This document shows positions 1-7,236 of a stretch of DNA of 11,401 nt, in pieces. Origin of the DNA: Dehalococcoidia bacterium (lineage in GTDB: Bacteria; Chloroflexota; Dehalococcoidia; Dehalococcoidales; JAUVZE01); assembly GCA_030602665.1 (NCBI GenBank), contig JAUVZE010000018.1, positions 1 through 11,401 on the forward strand, given 5' to 3'. The notes beneath the pieces are model-generated. The model made no database searches, had not been told where the DNA came from, and worked only from the letters and a program-made list of their open reading frames with translations. How positions within the stretch are numbered: position 1 is the first letter of the stretch; the number at the start of each line of letters is the position of its first letter. A program made the position numbers and the translations under genes.

Positions 1-1
1 T

Positions 2-397
2 CTGGTCGGGTTAATCGTTGGCATAATTCTGGCTAGGCTATACTATGTTCCTCTCTCTGAACAATTAGGCTTCATCACACAGGCTACCGTGGCTAAAGTT
101 GTCGCCTTCGCCATCATAATGATTGGGGTAATGATAATTGCCGGTGTGCTCGCCATGATGTTGAAGTGGGTTACCTCGGTAATGATGCTGGGTTGGGTCA
201 ACCGAATTGGTGGTGCTGTCTTTGGGCTGGTGCTGGGAGCTCTACTTGGTGGAGCCGTTTTAGCCCTCTGGGTTAAGTTTCTGGGTGCCGGGGAGGTTAT
301 TGCTAATTCAAGCCTGGCGGCTATATTGAGTCACTTCCCCCTGGTGCTTAACCTGCTTCCGGGTGAATTTGACTCTATTCGCTCCGTATTTATCTAA
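2..397 (+). CDS. CvpA family membrane protein, 3' part (5' end outside window)
   Basis: The frame is open from the left edge of the window to a TAA at 395-397, giving 131 residues of a protein that starts further left. An internal ATG at codon 89 or later is not the true start, because the upstream residues (LVGLIVGIILARLYYVPLSE) already match the CvpA pattern of a glycine-rich helix followed by an AR-x-YY stretch. Three hydrophobic segments are visible, at about residues 1-20, 29-55 and 66-92 of the fragment, with the small-residue motif GWVNRIGGAVFGLVLGALLG that is typical of the family. CvpA proteins are inner-membrane proteins, named for a role in colicin V production and linked elsewhere to envelope integrity; the exact function here is unknown. 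Roughly the first 30-40 residues are missing. It is the only secure plus-strand gene and converges on mtnA. Confidence 0.8.
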   Translation: MVGLIVGIILARLYYVPLSEQLGFITQATVAKVVAFAIIMIGVMIIAGVLAMMLKWVTSVMMLGWVNRIGGAVFGLVLGALLGGAVLALWVKFLGAGEVIANSSLAAILSHFPLVLNLLPGEFDSIRSVFI

Positions 398-1434
398 TTG
401 GTCGTCAGTAAAATAGCCTCTAGACTATCTATATATGGCTCTTTAACTATACCTCTTTCAGTGATGATGGCAGTTATATAACGGTGTGGGGTAACATCAA
501 AGGCGGGATTGGCCGCTTGAGTGCCTTCTGGGGCAAGACTAACCTCCTGAATATGAGTTACCTCAGCCGGGCTTCGTTGCTCAATGAGTATTTTATCCCC
601 TGAAGCCAGAGATAGGTCAATGGTAGTGGTGGGGGCAGCCACGTAGAAGGGAACATCATTCTCCCTAGCCAGCACTGCCAGGCTGTAGGTACCAATCTTA
701 TTAGCAGTATCGCCATTTTGGGCAATACGGTCAGCGCCGACGATAACATAGTCAACCTCACCCCGCTCCATAAAATAGCCAGCCATGGAGTCAGTGATGA
801 GAGTAAAGGGGACTGAAGCCTTTTTTAGCTCCCAGGCGGTGAGCCGTGCCCCTTGGAGCAAGGGACGAGTCTCAGTAGCCAAAACCTTTATTCTTTTGCC
901 CTGCGCCTGCGCCCGTATTATCACTCCCAGGGCAGTGCCATAGCCGGCGGTGGCTAGAGGTCCCGTGTTGCAATGGGTCAGGATGGTAGAGCCATCTCGG
1001 ATTAGCTCAGCACCAAGCTGGCTTAGCCTTCGGGTTGCCTCAGCCTCTTCAGCGTGGATTTTAACCGCTTCAGCAACCAATGCCTTTTTAATCTGTCCCA
1101 CGTCCTTACCAGTCTGAGCTACTTGTTGCATGCGGTCAATTGCCCAGAACAGGTTTTTCGCCGTAGGCCTGGTAGCCGCCAGGTTCTGGGTGATAACTCG
1201 GAGCTTATCTAGAAATTCGTCCCTAGCCACACTTTCAATTTTTAAGGCACCTAGAGCTACTCCGTAAGCCCCAGCTATCCCAATAGCCGGCGCCCCCCTA
1301 ATTTTCATGGCTATGATGGCTGAGGCTATATCCTGATAATGGCTAAGCTCCAGATATACCTCCTCCCGGGGAAGCTGGGTCTGGTCAAGGATTTTGACTC
1401 GGTCACCAAGCCATTCAATGGCCTTTGTCAGCAT
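394..1434 (-). CDS. mtnA: S-methyl-5-thioribose-1-phosphate isomerase
   Basis: The product isomerises 5-methylthioribose-1-phosphate to 5-methylthioribulose-1-phosphate in the cytosolic methionine salvage pathway. The 346-residue length is normal for MtnA, which belongs to the eIF2B-alpha-like fold. Visible family motifs are RGAPAIGIAGAYG (46-58), TRPTAKNLFWAID (88-100), THCNTGPLATAGYGTALG (153-170) with the expected catalytic Cys155, ETRPLLQGARLTAWEL (188-203), and GADRIAQNGDTANKIGT (233-249) with the expected catalytic Asp235. These two residues correspond to Cys160 and Asp240 of B. subtilis MtnA. The ATG follows the TAA of the permease gene with no spacer. An AAGGAG lies about 13 bases upstream, inside the permease gene, so translation is probably coupled. 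The TAG stop overlaps the TAA of the convergent CvpA gene. No other salvage gene is in the window. The related ribose-1,5-bisphosphate isomerase activity is the main alternative, but the length and motifs favour MtnA. Confidence 0.93.
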   Translation of the reverse strand: MLTKAIEWLGDRVKILDQTQLPREEVYLELSHYQDIASAIIAMKIRGAPAIGIAGAYGVALGALKIESVARDEFLDKLRVITQNLAATRPTAKNLFWAIDRMQQVAQTGKDVGQIKKALVAEAVKIHAEEAEATRRLSQLGAELIRDGSTILTHCNTGPLATAGYGTALGVIIRAQAQGKRIKVLATETRPLLQGARLTAWELKKASVPFTLITDSMAGYFMERGEVDYVIVGADRIAQNGDTANKIGTYSLAVLARENDVPFYVAAPTTTIDLSLASGDKILIEQRSPAEVTHIQEVSLAPEGTQAANPAFDVTPHRYITAIITERGIVKEPYIDSLEAILLTTN

Positions 1435-2520
1435 TTAGCTTCGCATACTCCTTCGGAACAGTATAATGCCGATGATGAAGATGACTACTGCCCAGCCGAC
1501 GAGGAAAAGAAAATCGTCTTTTACTGCCTCTAGCCCTACCCCCCGAGTGAGAACTGCCCGTGAGGCATCCATAGCATGCAGGAAAGGCAGGGCTTCAGCA
1601 ATACCTCTGATAACCGAAGGCATCTGCTCTACCGACCACCAACTGCCGGAGATCATGGCTAGGGGGACTATGAATATCCAGGGAGCCGCTGATGCCTGCT
1701 CTTCGCTTTTTGCTAGGGTGCCGAGTATCATGCCGATTCCCAGGCAGCAAATTCCGATGATGAACAAAATAAGAAAAGCTAATCCAAGGTTGCCAATTAT
1801 GCTCAGACCCATCAGAACTCCCACCCCAAGATAAATGGCTACAGAAATGATGATTACTGGGATAAAGGGCAAGGTATAGCCGAAGATAAAATCCGAAGGT
1901 CTTGCGGGAGTGGTCATCAACCGAGATAGGAATCCCTTGGCTCTATCCCTTACCATGATGCCTCCCACTGATGTTATTAGAACCATTAACCCGAAGACAG
2001 CCATCCCGGGAACCAGGTAATTGATGTATTCGTCTTTTATCTCCACTTCCCTTTCCCTCAATTCAATATTTAAGGGAACAGGAATGTTTAAAAATTCAAG
2101 GGCAACGGCTCTAACTACAGGTACAGCACGCTGGGACAGCATAGGATCGGCTTCGTTATAGGCTAACTCCAAATCGACAGCTTGACGGCGCTCTACTGCT
2201 TCGCCAAATCCACGGGGGATAAGCAGATAGATTGATAATCCACCGGTGTCCAGCTCTTCTTCAGCTTGAGATTCACTCTCGTATACCGGAGAAACTACCT
2301 CAAGGGCAGGGATGTTCTCAAGGCAGCTCACAAAGGCGGCGGAGATTTGACTCTGGTCTTCGTCTACTACCCCAATAGAGATGGGGCGGGTGGCTTGCCC
2401 TCCAAAAGCAAAAGAAAAAATCAAAATGAAAGCGAGGGGCATCCCCAGGAGAAATCCTAATGCTACCGGGTCCCGATAAAGCTCTTTTAGATTCCTTTTG
2501 CTTATTTCCCAGAATCTCAT
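1435..2520 (-). CDS. ABC-2 type exporter permease
   Basis: This is the membrane subunit of an ABC exporter, 361 residues. The N-terminal segment (RNLKELYRDPVALGFLLGMP, then a hydrophobic helix at about 21-39) is the standard opening of the ABC-2 / YhhJ-like family. It is followed by a large extracytoplasmic domain at about 42-168, then five further hydrophobic segments at about 170-190, 212-235, 244-268, 279-296 and 337-355. The family signature region RDRAKGFLSRLMTTPARPSDFIFGYTL (190-216) is clear. The ATG at 2520-2518 overlaps the TGA of the ATPase gene in an ATGA arrangement, so the two subunits are translationally coupled and should assemble as one transporter. The substrate cannot be read from sequence; drugs, lipids and polysaccharides are all exported by relatives. 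Confidence 0.9.
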   Translation of the reverse strand: MRFWEISKRNLKELYRDPVALGFLLGMPLAFILIFSFAFGGQATRPISIGVVDEDQSQISAAFVSCLENIPALEVVSPVYESESQAEEELDTGGLSIYLLIPRGFGEAVERRQAVDLELAYNEADPMLSQRAVPVVRAVALEFLNIPVPLNIELREREVEIKDEYINYLVPGMAVFGLMVLITSVGGIMVRDRAKGFLSRLMTTPARPSDFIFGYTLPFIPVIIISVAIYLGVGVLMGLSIIGNLGLAFLILFIIGICCLGIGMILGTLAKSEEQASAAPWIFIVPLAMISGSWWSVEQMPSVIRGIAEALPFLHAMDASRAVLTRGVGLEAVKDDFLFLVGWAVVIFIIGIILFRRSMRS

Positions 2521-3482
2521 TCTCTTAATTCCTTACCAGTTATAGTGAGGAAAACATCCTCCAGTGTCGGCTCCTTGATATAGGCGGAGCGGACTATAGC
2601 TCCAAGTGAGTGCAGGCGGTCTACAATTTCCTTGAAATCAAGTTTCTTATCAGTAATTATCATCGTGCCATCAGTTACTTCTACCTCTTTATACCGACCT
2701 CGCATTTCATTTATGACCTTCTGGGTAAGGTTCCAGGCGTAAATAATCATAGTATGCTTTTCCAGGATACTTATCTTGAGTTCGGTGCTGGTGCCGAGGG
2801 CATCAATCTTGCCCTCATCCATAATGCCTATTCTATCAGCCAGAAAATCAGCCTCCTCCATATAGTGGGTGGTGAGCAGGATGGTCTTTTCCCCCTTGAA
2901 CCGGACAATATATTCCCATACTGCTCTCCTGGCTTGAGGGTCAAGACCGAGGGTGGGCTCGTCTAGGAAGAGAATCTCAGGGCTGTGAACCAGCGCCATT
3001 ATTATACTAAGCCTTCGTTTCATGCCACCGGAGAATTTTCTTACCTGGTCCTTAGCCCTCTCGGTAAGTCCCATTGTCTCCAGTAGCTGCTGCGACCTGA
3101 TTTTTAGCTCCTTGGCGTTTATACCGTGAATCTTACCTATCAGGGACAGATTTTCCCAGCAGTTGAGGCGCTCGGAGATGGCTGTTTCCTGAGGTGATAC
3201 CCCTATGATTTCTTTAACCTTAAATGGCTGTTTTAGGATGTCATAGCCCATTATTTTGGCAGTGCCGCCGGTTGGTTTGAGCAGGCAGCACAGCATATTG
3301 ATGGTGGTAGTTTTGCCAGCTCCGTTAGGACCAAGAAGAGCAAACAGTTCTCCCTTCTTAATATTCAGTTCAATGCTATCTACTGCCACCAGACTATTAA
3401 ATATCTTGGTCAGGTTAAGGGTCTGGATAGCAAGGTCGTCACTTACTTTTGCTGGCTCTACCTTAGGTGAGGTCAACCTCAT
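2517..3482 (-). CDS. ABC exporter ATP-binding protein (DrrA/CcmA-like)
   Basis: This is the ATPase that powers the downstream permease. Numbering from the ATG at 3482 (321 residues): Walker A GPNGAGKTT (51-59), Q-loop glutamine 98, ABC signature SGGMK (151-155), Walker B LFLDEP with Asp174 and Glu175, D-loop region GLDPQ (179-183), and switch histidine 206. The C-terminal tail with EPTLEDVFLTITGKEL is characteristic of the DrrA-type exporter ATPases that pair with ABC-2 permeases. The open frame extends to an ATG at 3599, but that would overlap the preceding gene by 41 bases and add a non-ABC leader, so a start near 3482 is preferred. The GGGGGAG at 3489-3483 touches this ATG and would fit a TTG start at 3476 better (6-base spacing). 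A -10-like TATAAT lies just upstream. Confidence 0.92.
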   Translation of the reverse strand: MRLTSPKVEPAKVSDDLAIQTLNLTKIFNSLVAVDSIELNIKKGELFALLGPNGAGKTTTINMLCCLLKPTGGTAKIMGYDILKQPFKVKEIIGVSPQETAISERLNCWENLSLIGKIHGINAKELKIRSQQLLETMGLTERAKDQVRKFSGGMKRRLSIIMALVHSPEILFLDEPTLGLDPQARRAVWEYIVRFKGEKTILLTTHYMEEADFLADRIGIMDEGKIDALGTSTELKISILEKHTMIIYAWNLTQKVINEMRGRYKEVEVTDGTMIITDKKLDFKEIVDRLHSLGAIVRSAYIKEPTLEDVFLTITGKELRE

Positions 3483-3498
3483 CTCCCCCAATAGCGTG

Positions 3499-3504
3499 AT
3501 TATA
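3499..3504 (-). promoter_or_regulatory. Possible -10 element (TATAAT) ahead of the ABC exporter genes
   Basis: The minus strand carries a perfect TATAAT 76 bases after the preceding stop codon, in an AT-rich stretch, with a predicted transcript start near 3492. No good -35 hexamer is seen 16-18 bases upstream and there is no extended TG. It could be an internal promoter giving extra expression of the ATPase, permease and mtnA genes. Chance occurrence in AT-rich DNA is a real alternative. Confidence 0.3.
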
Positions 3505-3558
3505 ATAATAGCATATTTTATGGTGTGAGGCTCTAGCTTGGTTCCATATTGCCCAAAA

Positions 3559-4110
3559 CTACTTCCGCTTACCAAGCCTGGGGATAAACATGGGCACACT
3601 TTCCTTATAGTCGCAGTATTCTTTACCGAATTTCTTCTCCATCTCCTTCTCCTCTATAGTTTTGAGATAGAGGACATTGAGCAGGATAAACAGCGGGGTA
3701 AAGATGAAAATCAGGGAAAGTGAGTTAAGCAGTATTCCTACCCCAAATAGCATAATAATCCAACCGAGGAGCATCGGGTTTCTAACCCAGGAGTAGAGCC
3801 CGGTGGTTACCAACTTCCGGGGCGGGTTGAGAGGAACTGGGGAACCTCGGGCTTTGGCAAAGGTGTAAACTGTCCACAGAGCTAAGGTAGCCCCAATTAC
3901 CATCAGTGGCAGGGATAAGAATATGTTACTCGGCGGTGAAACGGAGAGATGTATTGGCAAAAGCTTATCCAGCCACAATGAGGCAAAAATAAAGAGCACG
4001 CTTAAGCCAAACCAGAGGATTATCCCTATTGGTGTTACTACAATCTTAAACTTATTTTTAGTGGTGGCTACTCGGTATATGAATTCAGCATATTTATCGG
4101 CTAGGCTCAT
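3559..4110 (-). CDS. Isoprenylcysteine carboxyl methyltransferase (ICMT/PEMT)-like membrane protein
   Basis: This is a 183-residue membrane protein with hydrophobic segments at about 24-46, 62-84, 112-128 and 132-150. The conserved block PPRKLVTTGLYSWVRNPM (96-113) and the C-terminal EEKEMEKKFGKEYCDYKESVP (153-173) are hallmarks of the ICMT / phospholipid methyltransferase superfamily, in which these elements bind S-adenosylmethionine inside the membrane. The expected activity is methyl transfer to a lipid or lipid-like substrate. Bacterial members are mostly uncharacterised, so the substrate is unknown. The ATG at 4110 has GGGAG five bases upstream, and a promoter-like site (4140-4168) lies just ahead, so this gene probably opens a transcription unit continuing into the ABC exporter and mtnA. 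Confidence 0.82.
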   Translation of the reverse strand: MSLADKYAEFIYRVATTKNKFKIVVTPIGIILWFGLSVLFIFASLWLDKLLPIHLSVSPPSNIFLSLPLMVIGATLALWTVYTFAKARGSPVPLNPPRKLVTTGLYSWVRNPMLLGWIIMLFGVGILLNSLSLIFIFTPLFILLNVLYLKTIEEKEMEKKFGKEYCDYKESVPMFIPRLGKRK

Positions 4111-4139
4111 GGTTCTCCCGGCTAAGGTTGCTTGGATTA

Positions 4140-4168
4140 AATGTAGCCTAGCTTGGATTAGCCGTCAA
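4140..4168 (-). promoter_or_regulatory. Sigma-70-type promoter candidate ahead of the ICMT-like gene
   Basis: On the minus strand TTGACG (4168-4163) is followed after exactly 17 bases by TACATT (4145-4140). The -35 matches consensus at five of six positions and the -10 at four of six. The predicted transcript start is near 4133, leaving a leader of about 23 bases that contains the GGGAG ribosome binding site of the gene starting at 4110. Two direct copies of TAATCCAAG overlap the spacer and the region after the -10. Confidence 0.5.
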
Positions 4169-4205
4169 GAGCAAAACATCAGGATCGTTTATCTTGCTAT
4201 TAGAT

Positions 4206-4946
4206 TTATTCTATTTCAAATTCCCAGGCGCACCACCATTCCTCCGGGTGTGGGTCAGGGGGACAGCCAATACATTTCGTCTTAATTCTGGGGTCAATTG
4301 CCTCAGCAAATCTTGAATATTCCACAATGCCGCCAGATTTACAGGGATAATCTGGTAAGCCTCTACTTTTCCTTGCCGATTGCACCCGACAATCATTCAT
4401 CCTGAAGATAACTTTGTTACTACCAATTTCAACAATTTCTTGTTGGTTAATAAGGGCATACTGCCTATATTTCAGGGCTTCCTTTAATGCTGAAAGGCCA
4501 CCATTTTCCGGCAGGTTCAGCCGTCTCATAATTGTCTTTGCTTCTATATAGGAAAATCTTACCCAATTGGTGTCATTTATTCTTTTGGCGGTATACATTT
4601 CATAATCATAATTTCTTTCTATTGTTTGAAACCAAATACCATCGCAAGCCAGCCAGTTTTTTCCCATATCTTCCAAGAGGCCAACAAGGTCTTCTTTGCT
4701 CAGGCTGGCAAGGAACTCAAATGTATCATCCTTCATTGGGATTCCAAGCCTCTTGGCAATCCTCCTCAGGCTGGTGGAAAGAATCTGTTTCCAGGCTATT
4801 TCATCAGCCATAATCGCTTTATCAAGCCCGATTTGGTGCTCTGTCTCTCTAAACCAGAGCCCATAATGCAGTATCATGAGGTGAACCGAATCAAAAAATA
4901 AGTCTATTAATGTTCTTTTGTCCAGTTTGTATCGTCCCTCTTCCAT
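4206..4946 (-). CDS. DUF6125-type protein of unknown function
   Basis: This 246-residue soluble protein resembles the DUF6125 family, a group of unknown function; the assignment is from recalled motifs. The N-terminal part is helical (LDKRTLIDLFFDSVHLMILHYGLWFRETEHQIGL, about 8-41). The C-terminal part is cysteine-rich: DCRVQSARKSRGLPDYPCKSG with Cys186 and Cys202, then KCIGCPPDPHPEEWWCAWEFE with Cys225, Cys228, Cys239 and His233. These could bind a metal, which is inference only. The ATG at 4946 has AGGTG four to five bases upstream; a GTG at 4961 is an in-frame alternative. Either start overlaps the 3' end of the GNAT gene by 40-55 bases, and the N-terminal family residues make the overlap real. 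It is the last gene of the PAC2-HEAT-GNAT group. Confidence 0.75.
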   Translation of the reverse strand: MEEGRYKLDKRTLIDLFFDSVHLMILHYGLWFRETEHQIGLDKAIMADEIAWKQILSTSLRRIAKRLGIPMKDDTFEFLASLSKEDLVGLLEDMGKNWLACDGIWFQTIERNYDYEMYTAKRINDTNWVRFSYIEAKTIMRRLNLPENGGLSALKEALKYRQYALINQQEIVEIGSNKVIFRMNDCRVQSARKSRGLPDYPCKSGGIVEYSRFAEAIDPRIKTKCIGCPPDPHPEEWWCAWEFEIE

Positions 4947-5461
4947 TGCCACCTTTCCCACTGCTTACGGTGGAGCTCCATAAGCACAAAACTAAATCCA
5001 TCCTTATTTAGGTGTCCATACGGGGTGAAGCCGCACTTTTGGAAGCACTTCTGTGCCCGGTGGTTCAAGTCTAGGGTCTTCAGGTAGATTCGCTTGAGGT
5101 TTGTCCGGCGGAAGATATGGCTCAAAAGGGTGGCTATGGCATCGGCACCATAGCCCTTATCCCAGTAGTCACGATTACCAATCATAATACCCAGCTCAGC
5201 TTCACCATTTGCCTCATTAATGCCATAATACGTACAGTTGCCAATGTGCTGACCATCTAGGGTTTCTATAGCGAACCGATATCTGGTCGGGGAAGCGTAG
5301 CGTAGCTCACTGACATAGTCTGCTAAATACTGGGAAAAGGTTGTCGCTAGCAAGGGTGCTGCATCAAGCTGAGCTAGCGCTGGGTCTGTTTGCCAAGTAT
5401 AATCATCTTGGGCATCAGCTAATCTCTTGTCACGAAGTATAATCTTACTGCCGATAATCAT
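4907..5461 (-). CDS. GNAT family N-acetyltransferase (RimJ/RimL type)
   Basis: This 184-residue protein is expected to transfer an acetyl group from acetyl-CoA to an amine. The acetyl-CoA binding motif is GNRDYWDKGYGADAI (95-109), matching the Q/RxxGxG/A loop as KGYGAD. It is preceded by a strand of the AELGIMIGN type (88-96) and followed by LKRIYLKTLDLNHRAQKCFQKCGF (122-145), the usual strand, asparagine and C-terminal helix of ribosomal-protein acetyltransferase-like members. The substrate cannot be told. The ATG at 5461 lies 14 bases after the HEAT gene stop, with a weak GGGA site upstream. The tail after about residue 165 is rich in Trp, Lys and Arg and is encoded in the overlap with the next gene. 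Confidence 0.9.
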   Translation of the reverse strand: MIIGSKIILRDKRLADAQDDYTWQTDPALAQLDAAPLLATTFSQYLADYVSELRYASPTRYRFAIETLDGQHIGNCTYYGINEANGEAELGIMIGNRDYWDKGYGADAIATLLSHIFRRTNLKRIYLKTLDLNHRAQKCFQKCGFTPYGHLNKDGFSFVLMELHRKQWERWQWKRDDTNWTKEH

Positions 5462-5475
5462 ACTTTTCCCAAGGG

Positions 5476-6399
5476 TTAGACTCTAAAAGTGAACGGACTT
5501 TCTTCTGCCTCTAGCTCATATAGAGTTTGCTCTGCTACCTGGCGGATTACCTCACTAGGATTATTCAAGCACCTCTGCAAGCACCCTTTAGCCTCACTGC
5601 CGCCTATCTTACCCAGCGCCTGAAGAGCTACCACCTGAACATCAACGTCTGGGTCATCGATAAGTTCTATAAGATAAGGCGATGCTGCTTCTTCCCCCAG
5701 TTCACCGCATGCCCCGGCGGCTTCGTAGCGTATTTCAGCATCAGTACTGGAAAGCTCCCGTAACAGTATAGGCAAACAGGCACGGTTGCAGTTCTTACCC
5801 ATAGCGTAAATAGCACTGATCTTAAGCTGGCGGTTATGACTTTGATGGGCTTCCCTGATGGCTTTCTCCACCTGGGGGAGGCTTAGTGGGGCAGCCGCCT
5901 CCAGTGCCCGGCGCCTGACTTCGACAGTCCTGTTTTCATCACTAATCACACCAAGTAGAGCCTGGCATACCTTGGATGTGTGACCGGAGCGTAGCTTATT
6001 AAGCTCGGCTAACATGGCGAACTTGCCCAGTGCGATGGCTGCCGCTGCCTGAACATTCTCTGAGCTATCCTGCTCTAGTAGATTGACAAAGGGGCTAATC
6101 AGAGAGGTGACCTCACTCTCCCATAGCCCTTCAATCGCTTTGCTCCTGACCTCAGCATCTTGGTCCTTCAGGCAGCTCCTGAAGACACTTTCAAAGTCAA
6201 GCTCAAAGTTATCCTCAGCCAGCTCAACCAGCCGATATATAATCTGTTGTCGCCGCTTTGGCTTAATGTTGGCCCATGCTTGTTCCCAAAGCTCCAGCTC
6301 CTCTGAGTTTAGGTTTGACAGGTCAACCAGCCTGGAATTGCGTAGTGGCTGGCTACTGTCACGTAGGTCAGTGATAATCTCCTCAATGGGTAATGACAT
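5476..6399 (-). CDS. HEAT-repeat protein
   Basis: This 307-residue protein is built of paired helices with the HEAT/PBS-lyase-like spacing of about 31-37 residues. Repeats are evident at about 70-95 (LKDQDAEVRSKAIEGLW), 102-128 (NVQAAAAIALGKF), 145-172 (NRTVEVRRRALEAAA), 190-203 (QLKISAIYAMGK), 207-235 (DAEIRYEAAGACGELG), 239-266 (DVDVQVVALQALGKIG) and 270-296. Such proteins are scaffolds or binding platforms, and some relatives act with bilin lyases, but nothing here suggests phycobilins. There is no signal peptide or membrane segment, so it should be cytosolic. It follows PAC2 after 14 bases, with GGAG sites in the gap, so the two are probably co-transcribed. Confidence 0.88.
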   Translation of the reverse strand: MSLPIEEIITDLRDSSQPLRNSRLVDLSNLNSEELELWEQAWANIKPKRRQQIIYRLVELAEDNFELDFESVFRSCLKDQDAEVRSKAIEGLWESEVTSLISPFVNLLEQDSSENVQAAAAIALGKFAMLAELNKLRSGHTSKVCQALLGVISDENRTVEVRRRALEAAAPLSLPQVEKAIREAHQSHNRQLKISAIYAMGKNCNRACLPILLRELSSTDAEIRYEAAGACGELGEEAASPYLIELIDDPDVDVQVVALQALGKIGGSEAKGCLQRCLNNPSEVIRQVAEQTLYELEAEESPFTFRV

Positions 6400-6414
6400 A
6401 GCCGGCTCCAGCTC

Positions 6415-7206
6415 CTATTCCTCCTCTTCTTCCTCTTCCCCATGTTCCCAGATAGGCGTAGTAAAATACTCTATATATTCCCCCATAGCCTCAGCAGCTA
6501 CCTGCTTCAGCCTCTCTTTGGTCTCCATTGCCATCTGCGTCAACTCAGCCATATCAACATTAATAGCTAACATTGTGGTCAGAACCTTAAGCACCGCCAA
6601 TGCCGCCATTGGATTCTGTATTCGGGTGGCGTATATCGGTACCTCACCTAATAAGCAGACACCCTCAATACCCCTCTCTTTGGTTACACCCAGCAGTAAC
6701 CCATTCAACCCGGCAATTTGAAGATTACCCCGCTGTACTAGGTTGTATCTTTTCAATTCCTCTGTCAGCTGCTGACTGGTGGCTACTCCCCAGACGCTAG
6801 GCTGTTCAGTGTGGTGGATTCGGGTTATAGCCGCCGCGCAGGTATATATTCTTTTAACCTCAAACCTTAGCGACAGGTCAAGGACACAGTTAGCCAATTC
6901 ATATCCCTTGGTGGTTGGTTGGTCCTCACCGATGAATAATATTATATCACTTCCCTCGCCACTGTTTTTCCAGTAGTAGAACTGGCTCTGAGGAAACTGT
7001 GGTGCCTCTACCACATTGTCCTTAACTATTATCCCAATGGGGTCAAAGAAATTGGAAGCTTCAATTTCCCCCAGTTCCTTGAAGTCTAGCTTTCTTTTTA
7101 GATAGGTAGCTACTATAAGTGCCACATTACCGATGCCAGGCCAGGCAGCTAGCATAACGGGGGTATTAAGTTCTGGTTGGGCACGGAGTTTAATTAAGTC
7201 TTTCAT
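6415..7206 (-). CDS. PAC2 family protein (proteasome assembly chaperone-like)
   Basis: This 263-residue protein belongs to the PAC2 family. It shows the N-terminal AAWPGIGNVALIVATYL (20-36), a GE-x-EA-x-x-FFDP segment (46-56), the GLNGLLLG motif (166-173) and CLLGEVP (184-190), each typical of bacterial and archaeal PAC2 proteins (the older ATP-grasp-like group). In eukaryotes PAC2 helps assemble the proteasome alpha ring; bacterial members have no established role. The last seven residues are all glutamate, encoded by a purine-only run, after a helical region at about 222-245. The ATG at 7206 has AAAGGCG about eight bases upstream. It is the first gene of a four-gene group with HEAT, GNAT and DUF6125 genes. 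No clear promoter was found; upstream lies the repeat element. Confidence 0.88.
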   Translation of the reverse strand: MKDLIKLRAQPELNTPVMLAAWPGIGNVALIVATYLKRKLDFKELGEIEASNFFDPIGIIVKDNVVEAPQFPQSQFYYWKNSGEGSDIILFIGEDQPTTKGYELANCVLDLSLRFEVKRIYTCAAAITRIHHTEQPSVWGVATSQQLTEELKRYNLVQRGNLQIAGLNGLLLGVTKERGIEGVCLLGEVPIYATRIQNPMAALAVLKVLTTMLAINVDMAELTQMAMETKERLKQVAAEAMGEYIEYFTTPIWEHGEEEEEEE

Positions 7207-7236
7207 TTCACTACGCCTTTCTTTGTTACTGAGGCT

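Noticed and set aside
3483..3599. N-terminal extension of the ABC ATPase to the ATG at 3599
   Set aside because: It overlaps the preceding gene, is not ABC-like, and holds a -10-like element and the ribosome binding site, so it is probably leader DNA.
6083..6721. Long plus-strand frame of 212 codons
   Set aside because: It is antisense to the HEAT and PAC2 genes, with long serine runs that come from the glutamate codons of the opposite strand. It has no family features and no good ribosome binding site.
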